DNA from: Streptomyces lydicus
Lineage (GTDB): Bacteria > Actinomycetota > Actinomycetes > Streptomycetales > Streptomycetaceae
Assembly (NCBI RefSeq): GCF_000717345.1
Contig: NZ_JNZA01000069.1
Coordinates: forward strand, 1-16,439
Direction of reading: 5' to 3'
DNA length: 16,439 nucleotides
Shown here one piece after another: positions 6,303 to 12,579 of the stretch (its first letter is position 1; each line of letters starts with the position of its first letter). The position numbers and the translations under genes are program-made. The notes beneath the pieces were generated by a model. That model saw nothing but the letters and a program-made list of their open reading frames with translations, was not told the origin of the DNA and ran no database searches.

Positions 6303-7946
6303 ATGTCAGCAACTCTCGTCGCCAAAGACCTCGCCGCCGGCCACGGCGAGCGCGTCCTGTTCTCCGGCCTGGATCTCGTCGTCGCTCCCGGCGATGTGAT
6401 CGGCCTCGTCGGCGCCAACGGAGCGGGCAAGTCCACCCTGCTGCGCCTGCTGGCCGGCCTGGACACCCCGGAGGACGGCAAGCTCTCGCTCAGCCCGCCC
6501 ACCGCCACCGTCGGCCACCTCCCGCAGGAGCCCGACCGCCGCCCCGGGGAGACCGTACGGGCCTTCCTCGCCCGCCGTACGGGCGTGTCCGCCGCCCAGC
6601 GCGCCCTGGACGACGCCACCCAGGCGCTGGTCGAGGAGCAGCCCGGCGCGGACGACGCCTACGCCACGGCGCTGGAGCGCTGGCTCGCGCTGGGCGCCGC
6701 CGACCTGGACGAACGTGCCGAGGAGACCGCGGCCCAGCTCGGCCTCTCCATCGGCCTCGACCAGCCGATGACCGCGCTCTCCGGAGGCCAGGCCGCCCGC
6801 GCCTCGCTGGCCTCCCTGCTGCTCTCCCGTTACGACATCTTCCTGCTGGACGAGCCCACCAACGACCTCGACCTGGACGGCCTGCAGCGGCTGGAGTCCT
6901 TCGTCACCGGGCTGCGCGCCGGCACCGTCCTGGTCAGCCACGACCGCGAGTTCCTGACCCGCACGGTCACCCGCGTCGTCGAGCTCGACCTCGCCCAGCA
7001 GCAGGTCAACAGCTACGGCGGCGGTTACGCCTCCTACCTGGAGGAGCGCGAGCGGGCCCGCCGGCACGCGCGCGAGCAGTACGAGGAGTACGCCGACACC
7101 AGGGCCGCCCTGGAGACCCGCGCGCACACCCAGCGCAACTGGATGGAGAAGGGCGTCAAGAACGCCCGCCGCAAGGCCACCGACAACGACAAGATCGGCC
7201 GCAAGGGCCGGGTGGAGGCCACCGAGAAGCAGGCGGCCAAGGCCAAGCAGACCCAGCGTCTGATCGAGCGGATGGAGGTCGTCGAGGAGCCCCGCAAGGA
7301 GTGGGAGCTGCGGATGGAGATCGCCGCCGCGCCGCGGGCCGGCGCGGTCGTGGCCACCCTCCGCGGCGCCGGCGTCCGGCGCGGTGATTTCACCTTCGGG
7401 CCGGTGGACCTCCAGATCGACTGGGCGGACCGGGTCGCCATCACGGGTCCCAACGGCTCCGGCAAGTCCACCCTGCTCGCCGCCCTCCTCGGCCGGCTGC
7501 CGCTGGACGCCGGCCAGGCCACGCTCGGCCCCGGTGTGGTGGTCGGCGAGGTCGACCAGGCCAGGGGGCGGTTCCTGGGCGACGAGCCGCTGATGGATGC
7601 CTTCCGGGCCTCCGTCCCCGACCTCTCGCCGGCCGACGTGCGCACCCTGCTCGCCAAGTTCGGGCTGAAGGCGGCGCATGTGCTGCGCCCGGCGCGCACC
7701 CTCTCGCCGGGGGAGCGCACCCGCGCCGCGCTGGCCCTCCTCCAGGGCCGCGGGGTCAACCTGCTGGTCCTGGACGAGCCGACCAACCACCTCGACCTGC
7801 CCGCCATCGAGCAGCTGGAGTCCGCGCTCGCGTCGTACCGGGGCACCCTGCTGCTGGTCACCCACGACCGCCGGATGCTGAAGGCGGTGCACACCACGCG
7901 CCGGATCGAGGTGGAGGCCGGCCGGATCACCGACCGGGCCGTCTGA
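6303..7946 (+). CDS. ABC-F family ATPase (ribosome-associated type)
   Basis: This 547-residue protein has two ATP-binding cassettes and no membrane segment, the ABC-F layout. Cassette 1 has Walker A GANGAGKST (37-45), signature LSGGQAARA, and Walker B LLDEPTNDLD with catalytic Glu184. Cassette 2 has Walker A GPNGSGKST (382-390), signature LSPGERTRA, and Walker B LVLDEPTNHLD with Glu492. Between them is a charged, helical inter-domain linker (about 215-330) rich in Lys, Arg and Glu. In this superclass the linker reaches the ribosomal peptidyl-transferase or E-site region. Members act as translation factors or protect ribosomes from antibiotics. Both sites look intact. Sequence alone does not tell whether this is a resistance or housekeeping member, and no antibiotic biosynthesis gene is adjacent. 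An initiator tRNA gene follows 83 bases downstream. Confidence 0.93.
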   Translation: MSATLVAKDLAAGHGERVLFSGLDLVVAPGDVIGLVGANGAGKSTLLRLLAGLDTPEDGKLSLSPPTATVGHLPQEPDRRPGETVRAFLARRTGVSAAQRALDDATQALVEEQPGADDAYATALERWLALGAADLDERAEETAAQLGLSIGLDQPMTALSGGQAARASLASLLLSRYDIFLLDEPTNDLDLDGLQRLESFVTGLRAGTVLVSHDREFLTRTVTRVVELDLAQQQVNSYGGGYASYLEERERARRHAREQYEEYADTRAALETRAHTQRNWMEKGVKNARRKATDNDKIGRKGRVEATEKQAAKAKQTQRLIERMEVVEEPRKEWELRMEIAAAPRAGAVVATLRGAGVRRGDFTFGPVDLQIDWADRVAITGPNGSGKSTLLAALLGRLPLDAGQATLGPGVVVGEVDQARGRFLGDEPLMDAFRASVPDLSPADVRTLLAKFGLKAAHVLRPARTLSPGERTRAALALLQGRGVNLLVLDEPTNHLDLPAIEQLESALASYRGTLLLVTHDRRMLKAVHTTRRIEVEAGRITDRAV

Positions 7947-7988
7947 CCAGGCACGGAGCCCCTCCCGACAGGCGTGGTGATTATCGAT

Positions 7989-8017
7989 TTGGCCCTGCGG
8001 TCGCCGACCCGTAAGGT
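7989..8017 (+). promoter_or_regulatory. Promoter of the initiator tRNA gene
   Basis: TTGGCC (7989-7994) and TAAGGT (8012-8017) are separated by 17 bases, a good housekeeping-sigma pair. The predicted start near 8024 is a few bases before the 5' end of the tRNA at 8030. Confidence 0.6.
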
Positions 8018-8029
8018 AGGGGCAACCGA

Positions 8030-8103
8030 CGCGGGGTGGAGCAGCTCGGTAGCTCGCTGGGCTCATAACCCAGAGGTCGCAGGTTCAAATCCTGTCCCCG
8101 CTA
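8030..8103 (+). tRNA. Initiator tRNA-fMet (CAT anticodon)
   Basis: The cloverleaf is complete. The acceptor strands are 8030-8036 and 8096-8102, the D-arm 8039-8055, the anticodon stem CTGGG/CCCAG with loop CTCATAA (anticodon CAT at 8064-8066), and the T-arm 8079-8095 with loop TTCAAAT. The discriminator base is A at 8103. Initiator hallmarks are an unpaired first position (C1 opposite U72), three consecutive G-C pairs in the anticodon stem, and an A11-U24 pair in the D-stem. CTG rather than CCA follows, so CCA must be added by the tRNA nucleotidyltransferase. Confidence 0.97.
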
Positions 8104-8112
8104 CTGATACGT

Positions 8113-8148
8113 ACAGCAGGTCCGGTGCTCAGGCACCGGACCTGCTGT
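8113..8148 (+). terminator. Strong hairpin terminator after tRNA-fMet
   Basis: ACAGCAGGTCCGGTGC (8113-8128) pairs perfectly over 16 bases with 8133-8148 around the tetraloop TCAG. It begins nine bases after the tRNA. No T-run follows, as is usual in Streptomyces. Confidence 0.8.
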
Positions 8149-8253
8149 GCTGTGTGCGGCTGCTGTGGCCGGAGGTCTCCGGTGCGCCCCGATGGCGGGG
8201 ATCGTACGGTCGCTCTCCGGGGTGTTCCGCGAAGCAGGAACAAAGAGAACAGG

Positions 8254-8293
8254 ATCGGTCACCCCGCCGACCAAATCACTCTGAATCGGTCAC
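8254..8293. repeat. Direct repeat ATCGGTCAC upstream of ATPase-domain gene
   Basis: ATCGGTCAC occurs at 8254-8262 and 8285-8293, 31 bases apart, which is about three helical turns. A third TCAC is at 8276-8279 (AATCACT). These lie 70-110 bases before the start of the next gene. The rest of 8149-8363 shows low third-position GC in all frames that I read and no credible gene. A regulator site is possible but unproved. Confidence 0.3.
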
Positions 8294-8363
8294 AAGGTGT
8301 CGATAAGTGCTGACTTGCGTTCAGCAGGCCGGTACGGACCAACGCATTCCCAACACTCTTCCT

Positions 8364-8861
8364 GTGAGGATGCCTTCCGGACCCCCCGCAGAACCCCCTG
8401 AAGAGCTGACCTCCCCGCTCGCGTACGAAGGTGTCTGGCGGTTCACCGCCCCGGCACTGGAGGCTTCGGTGCCCCAGGCCCGCCACGCGGTCCGGGATCT
8501 GCTCGCCGAACAGCGTGTGCCCGTGGCCGCCGAGATCATGGACGGCCTGCTGCTCATCGTCTCCGAACTCGTCACCAACGCCGTCCGGCACGCCGCCGTG
8601 CTCTCGCCGCAGATCGCCGTCCAGGTCACCATCGGTGCGAACTGGCTCCGGGTCGCGGTCGAGGACAACCACCCCTACCGCCCCAAGGCTTTGGAGGCGG
8701 AGGAGGGGGATGTCGGAGGCCGCGGGCTGTGGCTGGTCAAGACGCTCACGGCCGAGGCGGGCGGCAAATGCGACGTCGAGCACACGGTGAACGGAGGCAA
8801 GGCCATCTGGGCCGAGCTTCCGCTCACCCCGCTCGCTACCAGCCCGCCGACTGCCCGGTGA
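8364..8861 (+). CDS. ATP-binding HATPase_c protein, RsbW/SpoIIAB-like
   Basis: This soluble 165-residue protein is of the anti-sigma-factor/serine-kinase ATPase type abundant in Streptomyces. The N-box is LLLIVSELVTNAVRHA. A G1-like segment is VEDNHPYRPK, where the usual D-x-G/S is altered, and a G2 segment is GGRGLWLVKTL. Relatives bind or phosphorylate anti-sigma antagonists, or have unknown partners; no sigma factor or antagonist gene is adjacent. The start is uncertain: GTG 8364 and ATG 8370 are in frame (GTG-AGG-ATG). GTG 8307 has an AAGGTG sequence but would add 19 codons with only about half G/C at third positions, so I reject it. The last 26 bases overlap the end of the convergent idi gene. 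Confidence 0.88.
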   Translation: MRMPSGPPAEPPEELTSPLAYEGVWRFTAPALEASVPQARHAVRDLLAEQRVPVAAEIMDGLLLIVSELVTNAVRHAAVLSPQIAVQVTIGANWLRVAVEDNHPYRPKALEAEEGDVGGRGLWLVKTLTAEAGGKCDVEHTVNGGKAIWAELPLTPLATSPPTAR

Positions 8862-9447
8862 GTTCGCGCACCGCCGGGCGGGCCGCGTCCAGCACGGTCA
8901 TGAACCACGAGGAGAACGGCGCGGCGGCATGCCGATCGGCCAGCTCCTGCGGCGTCACGAACGCGATCTCGCCGACCTCCTCCGGGTCCGGCGCCGGCTC
9001 GGTCCGCACCAGCCCCACGAACAGGTGGTTGTACTCCTGCTCCACGAGCCCGGAGTCCGGATCCGGATGGTTGTAACGCACCGTGCCCGCCTCGGCCAGC
9101 AGCGCGGGCGCCAGCCCCAGCTCCTCCGTCGTCCGGCGGGCCGCCGCGACGAACGGCGCCTCACCGGGGTAGGGGTGGCCGCAGCAGGTGTTGGACCACA
9201 CACCGGGGGAGTGGTACTTCCCCAGCGCCCGGCGCTGGAGCAGCAGCCGGCCCTTCTCGTCGAAGAGGAAGACCGAGAACGCCCGGTGCAGCTGGCCCGG
9301 AGGCTGGTGCGCCGCGAGCTTCTCCGCGGTGCCGATCGTCCGACCGTCCTCGTCGACCAGCTCCAGCATGATCGGTTCGGCGGTGCCGCCCGGTGTGGTC
9401 ACCGCCGCGTCCCCGGCGGTCTGTCCGTTGGCAGGTGTGATCGGCAT
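8836..9447 (-). CDS. idi: Isopentenyl-diphosphate delta-isomerase, type I
   Basis: This 203-residue cytosolic Nudix-fold enzyme interconverts isopentenyl and dimethylallyl diphosphate. Visible signatures are QLHRAFSVFLFD, KYHSPGVWSNTCCGHP with the catalytic Cys89 of CGHP, a Nudix-like helix AARRTTEELGL, and EQEYNHLFVG, where Glu138 aligns with the second catalytic residue of the E. coli enzyme. Histidines 79 and 91 fit the metal site. Two ATGs compete. The one at 9453 has AAGG directly abutting it. The one at 9447 has AAGGA five bases upstream, so I prefer 9447. The gene is alone on its strand. It is divergent, across about 590 bases, from the envelope operon and overlaps the preceding convergent gene by 26 bases at its 3' end. 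Confidence 0.95.
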   Translation of the reverse strand: MPITPANGQTAGDAAVTTPGGTAEPIMLELVDEDGRTIGTAEKLAAHQPPGQLHRAFSVFLFDEKGRLLLQRRALGKYHSPGVWSNTCCGHPYPGEAPFVAAARRTTEELGLAPALLAEAGTVRYNHPDPDSGLVEQEYNHLFVGLVRTEPAPDPEEVGEIAFVTPQELADRHAAAPFSSWFMTVLDAARPAVRELTGQSAGW

Positions 9448-9762
9448 GCCCATCCTTGTCGTCGGTCTACGACGTCAAGTCTGCCCTAGCCCGGCCCTGA
9501 TCAGCGGCACAGCGGGTGCGCGGCGCCACACCGCCCGCGCGCCGTCCGCCGTGCGCGCCCGTCGGGAAACGGCCGTGCATCCACCGTGCAGCCGCCGTGA
9601 AAGGGGCCACATCCGTGCGTGCCGGCCGTGGCGCCGGGCCGGCGCCCGGTGCCGCGGGCCGCCGGCCGCAGCGGCGGGCGATGATCTCCGCCGGGCCCGG
9701 GACGACTCGTGCCCCACCTGCCCCGGCACAACCCGCCCGCCCCGTGACCAGCCCGCTCATAA

Positions 9763-9784
9763 CCGGCACCGGATTGGGTGCCGG
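9763..9784. repeat. Inverted repeat with 8-bp arms
   Basis: CCGGCACC (9763-9770) and GGTGCCGG (9777-9784) form a perfect stem with a six-base loop in the idi/operon intergenic region. It could be an operator or an RNA hairpin. Its function is unknown. Confidence 0.4.
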
Positions 9785-9860
9785 GCCCCTGGCCAGTTGT
9801 TCATGCGCCCCCCGATCCACCATGATGATCGCGGCAGGCGCAGCCGTCGGTCACTCGATC

Positions 9861-9881
9861 GTGCGGTGAATGTGCGGTGAA
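9861..9881 (+). promoter_or_regulatory. Tandem direct repeat GTGCGGTGAA, 11-base period
   Basis: GTGCGGTGAA occurs identically at 9861-9870 and 9872-9881, one helical turn apart. It ends 21 bases before a possible -10 hexamer TAGCCT (9903-9908). The placement over the -35 region suits an activator that binds tandem sites on one DNA face. It is not a match to a consensus I know. Confidence 0.4.
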
Positions 9882-9974
9882 CGGCCGCATCCGGCGATCC
9901 GATAGCCTCTGCCGACGTGCCACCCCAGCCCACCGGGCGCCAGGTGTGCCACGCCCGCTGCCCGGGTAGTTCGT

Positions 9975-9995
9975 ATCGAATGCGGATCGACTGCG
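9975..9995 (+). promoter_or_regulatory. SARP-like heptamer repeat, 11-base period
   Basis: ATCGAATGCG (9975-9984) and ATCGACTGCG (9986-9995) match at 9 of 10 bases with an 11-base period. The inner heptamers TCGAATG and TCGACTG are separated by four bases. This is the geometry and TCGA core described for SARP activators in Streptomyces. No good -10 lies eight bases downstream, so binding by such a regulator is uncertain. Confidence 0.4.
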
Positions 9996-10033
9996 AACCG
10001 GCCCGTGCTGCCTTGTCAGCATCCAAGGAGTGA
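9980..10033 (+). promoter_or_regulatory. Possible 17-codon leader ORF before the operon
   Basis: An ATG at 9980 opens a 17-residue frame (MRIDCEPARAALSASKE). Its TGA at 10031-10033 abuts the AAGGAG of the next gene and lies six bases before its CTG start, in the same frame. The position would suit translational coupling or attenuation. There is no strong ribosome binding site of its own, so it may be chance. Confidence 0.2.
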
Positions 10034-10042
10034 GTTCGTCTG
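10025..10042 (+). promoter_or_regulatory. Ribosome binding site plus apparent CTG start
   Basis: AAGGAG (10025-10030) lies nine bases before CTG (10040-10042), the only plausible initiator in the coding frame after the in-frame TGA at 10031. The next standard start is GTG at 10145. The 35 codons between have 31 G/C third positions, so they are almost certainly translated. Confidence 0.6.
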
Positions 10043-11845
10043 TCGACCGCCATCCTCACCGGTTCGCCGGTCGCCGGGTCGCCGCTCGAAGCCGACCTGC
10101 GCACGCTGGGCTTTGACGTCCGTACGGCGAACGACCCCGCGTCGGTGGCCGAGCTGATCGCCGGCCTGCCCGCGCAGCAGCGGATCGCCGTCGTCGATCC
10201 CCGCTTCGTGGGGCATCTGCACGCGCTCCGGCTCGCGCTGACCGACCCCCGCTTCCCGGCCGCCGCCGTACCCGGCGCGCTCACCGTGCAGCCCGAGGCG
10301 CGCCCCGCGCTGGCCCGCGCGGTCGGCCGGATCCCGGTCGGCGCCGGCACCGCGCACCTCACGGACGTACTGACCGAGACGCTCACCGAGTCCCTGGACC
10401 AGGACACCGTCGGCCTGCACCGGGTCGAGCTGGGCAGCCTGGTCGCCACCGTCGCCCTCACCCCCGCCCAGCGCGAGGAGGCACGGGAGGCGGTCGCCGC
10501 CGTCGACGACGAGGCGGTACGGCTGCGCACCGCCGTGAAGTCCCGCGACGGGTTCTTCACGACCTTCGGCATCAGCCCGTACTCCCGCTACCTCGCCCGC
10601 TGGTGCGCGCGCCGCGGCCTCACTCCCAATCAGGTCACCACGGCGTCCCTGCTCACCGCGCTGATCGCGGCGGGCTGCGCGGCCACCGGAACCCGCGGCG
10701 GCTTCGTCGCGGCCGGCCTGCTGCTGCTCTTCTCCTTCGTCCTGGACTGCACGGACGGGCAGCTCGCCCGCTACTCCCTGCAGTACTCGACGCTGGGCGC
10801 CTGGCTGGACGCCACCTTCGACCGGGCCAAGGAGTACGCGTACTACGCGGGCCTGGCCCTGGGTGCCGCGCGCGGCGGGGACGACGTATGGGCGCTGGCG
10901 CTGGGCGCGATGGTGCTGCAGACCTGCCGCCACGTCGTCGACTTCTCCTTCAACGAGGCGAACCACGACGCCACGGCGAACACGAGCCCGACCGCCGCGC
11001 TCTCCGACAAGCTCGACAGCGTCGGCTGGACGGTCTGGGTACGCCGGATGATCGTGCTCCCCATCGGTGAGCGCTGGGCCATGATCGCCGTGCTCACCGC
11101 GCTCACCACCCCGCGCATCGTCTTCTACGCCCTGCTCATCGGCTGTGCGCTGGCCGCCTGCTACACCACCGCGGGACGGGTGCTGCGCTCGCTGACCCGG
11201 CGGGCCCGGCGCACCGACCGCGCCGCGCAGGCGCTGGCCGACCTCGCCGACTCGGGGCCGGTCGCCGAGCTGATCGCCCGCGGTGCGCGCGGCCGCGGCC
11301 GGACCGGTTCCTACCTCGCCCCCGTTATGGCGTTTCTCTCGGCCGCGGTGCTGCTGATCTGGGTGATCTTCGAGGACGACCCCTCGTCCTGGCTCACCGT
11401 CGGCGTCGCCGCCGCCTCCGCGCTGCTGGCCGGTGCGGCCGTCTCCCGCCCGCTCAAGGGCGCCCTCGACTGGCTCGTACCGCCGCTCTTCCGGGCCGGC
11501 GAGTACGTCACGATCCTGGTGCTGGCCGCCCGCGCGGACGTCCCCGGGGCGCTGCCCGCGGCGTTCGGGCTGGTCGCGGCGGTCGCCTACCATCACTACG
11601 ACACGGTCTACCGCATCCGCGGTGGCACCGGAGCCCCTCCGCGGTGGCTGGTCCGGGCGACGGGCGGTGCCGAGGGACGGATCCTCGTGGTCACCGTCCT
11701 CGCTGCCGCGTTGTCCCCCTCAGGTTTCACAATCGCGCTGACGGCCCTTGCTGTGGTCCTGGCGCTGCTGGTGCTCGCCGAGAGCATCCGCTTCTGGGTG
11801 TCCTCCCAAGCACCCGCCGTACACGATGAAGGAGAACCCGCATGA
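10040..11845 (+). CDS. CDP-alcohol phosphatidyltransferase family protein with extra N- and C-terminal domains
   Basis: This 601-residue membrane protein carries the complete CDP-alcohol phosphotransferase motif D-x2-D-G-x2-A-R-x8-G-x3-D-x3-D: Asp236, Asp239-Gly240, Ala243-Arg244, Gly253, Asp257 and Asp261. Such enzymes move a phospho-alcohol from CDP-alcohol to a hydroxyl acceptor at the membrane. Residues about 1-165 form a soluble domain of unknown role. It precedes the segment SRDGFFTTFGISPYSR and RGLTPNQVT, a junction similar to that in archaeal fused inositol-phosphate cytidylyltransferase/DIPP synthases. The N-terminal part lacks the GxGxR nucleotidyltransferase loop. A hydrophobic C-terminal region (about 425-590) with YHHYDTVYRIRG resembles, from memory, DUF5941. 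The start is CTG at 10040. The stop overlaps the next ATG (ATGA). It is the first gene of the operon. Its substrate is unknown. Confidence 0.9.
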   Translation: MSTAILTGSPVAGSPLEADLRTLGFDVRTANDPASVAELIAGLPAQQRIAVVDPRFVGHLHALRLALTDPRFPAAAVPGALTVQPEARPALARAVGRIPVGAGTAHLTDVLTETLTESLDQDTVGLHRVELGSLVATVALTPAQREEAREAVAAVDDEAVRLRTAVKSRDGFFTTFGISPYSRYLARWCARRGLTPNQVTTASLLTALIAAGCAATGTRGGFVAAGLLLLFSFVLDCTDGQLARYSLQYSTLGAWLDATFDRAKEYAYYAGLALGAARGGDDVWALALGAMVLQTCRHVVDFSFNEANHDATANTSPTAALSDKLDSVGWTVWVRRMIVLPIGERWAMIAVLTALTTPRIVFYALLIGCALAACYTTAGRVLRSLTRRARRTDRAAQALADLADSGPVAELIARGARGRGRTGSYLAPVMAFLSAAVLLIWVIFEDDPSSWLTVGVAAASALLAGAAVSRPLKGALDWLVPPLFRAGEYVTILVLAARADVPGALPAAFGLVAAVAYHHYDTVYRIRGGTGAPPRWLVRATGGAEGRILVVTVLAAALSPSGFTIALTALAVVLALLVLAESIRFWVSSQAPAVHDEGEPA

Positions 11846-12579
11846 TCGGCCTCGTGCTGGCTGCCGGCGCCGGACGGCGTCTGCGCCCCTACACCGACAC
11901 CCTGCCCAAGGCACTGGTGCCGGTCGACGGGGACACGACCATCCTCGACCTGACCCTCGGCAACTTCGCCGAGATCGGCCTGACCGAGGTCGCGATCATC
12001 GTCGGCTACCGCAAGGAGGCCGTGTACGAGCGCAAGGAGGCCCTGGAGCAGAAGTACGGCCTCAAGCTCACCCTGATCGACAACGACAAGGCCGAGGAGT
12101 GGAACAACGCCTACTCCCTGTGGTGCGGCCGTGACTCGATCAAGCACACCGTGATCCTCGCCAACGGCGACACCGTGCACCCGGTCTCCGTCGAGAAGAC
12201 CCTGCTCGCCGCCCGCGGCAACGGCCAGAAGATCATCCTCGCGCTGGACACGGTCAAGCAGCTGGCAGACGAGGAGATGAAGGTCATCGTGGACCCCGAG
12301 AAGGGCGTCCAGAAGATCACCAAGCTGATGGACCCCGCCGAGGCGACCGGCGAGTACATCGGTGTCACCCTCATCGAGGGCGAGGCCGCCGAGGAGCTGG
12401 CCGACGCCCTGAAGACCACCTTCGAGCGGGACCCCGACCTCTACTACGAGGACGGCTACCAGGAGCTGGTCAACCGCGGCTTCAAGGTGGACGTGGCCCC
12501 GATCGGCGACGTCAAGTGGGTCGAGATCGACAACCACGACGACCTGGCGAAGGGCCGTGACATCGCATGCCAGTACTGA
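11842..12579 (+). CDS. Nucleotidyltransferase, LicC / inositol-phosphate cytidylyltransferase-like
   Basis: This 245-residue soluble NTP-transferase presumably condenses CTP or another NTP with a phosphorylated alcohol or sugar, releasing pyrophosphate. The nucleotide-binding loop LAAGAGRRLRPYTDTLPKAL is at the N-terminus. ILANGDTVHP carries the metal-binding Asp, GEYIGVTLIEG follows, and the C-terminal VKWVEIDNHDDL is typical of LicC- and IPCT-type enzymes. AAGGAG lies seven bases before the ATG, which overlaps the preceding stop as ATGA. Its neighbours are two CDP-alcohol transferases, which need a CDP-activated substrate, and a glycerol-1-phosphate dehydrogenase homologue. CTP as donor and a polyol phosphate as acceptor are therefore my favoured inference. 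Its Lys and Glu content is higher than that of its neighbours. A plain NDP-sugar pyrophosphorylase is the main alternative. Confidence 0.9.
   Translation: MIGLVLAAGAGRRLRPYTDTLPKALVPVDGDTTILDLTLGNFAEIGLTEVAIIVGYRKEAVYERKEALEQKYGLKLTLIDNDKAEEWNNAYSLWCGRDSIKHTVILANGDTVHPVSVEKTLLAARGNGQKIILALDTVKQLADEEMKVIVDPEKGVQKITKLMDPAEATGEYIGVTLIEGEAAEELADALKTTFERDPDLYYEDGYQELVNRGFKVDVAPIGDVKWVEIDNHDDLAKGRDIACQY

Larger units (their letters stand above)
9448..10039. other. 590-base divergent regulatory region between idi and envelope operon
   Basis: No credible protein gene lies here. The open frames are Arg/Ala/Pro-rich shadows without ribosome binding sites. The stretch contains a GC palindrome at 9630-9646 (GGCGCCGG/CCGGCGCC), a hairpin at 9763-9784, two tandem 11-base-period repeats (9861-9881 and 9975-9995), a possible -10 TAGCCT at 9903-9908, and a small possible leader frame at 9980-10033. 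It is unusually long for this gene-dense window. Confidence 0.6.

Noticed and set aside
8030..8148. tRNA-fMet as a mobile-element attachment site
   Set aside because: There is no integrase gene and no repeated tRNA 3' end in the window, and the flanking genes are ordinary chromosomal genes.
8307..8363. Earlier GTG start of the HATPase-domain protein
   Set aside because: Although AAGGTG precedes it, the added codons have only about half G/C at third positions, unlike real coding sequence here.
9516..9869. 117-codon open frame in the idi/operon intergenic region
   Set aside because: It is an Arg/Pro/Ala-rich translation with no ribosome binding site, and other frames in the same stretch look similar. 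I treat the region as non-coding.
10016..11596. Long minus-strand frame opposite the large phosphatidyltransferase
   Set aside because: It is Gly/Gln/Arg/Asp-rich shadow coding without motifs. The plus strand has an intact catalytic motif and membrane segments.
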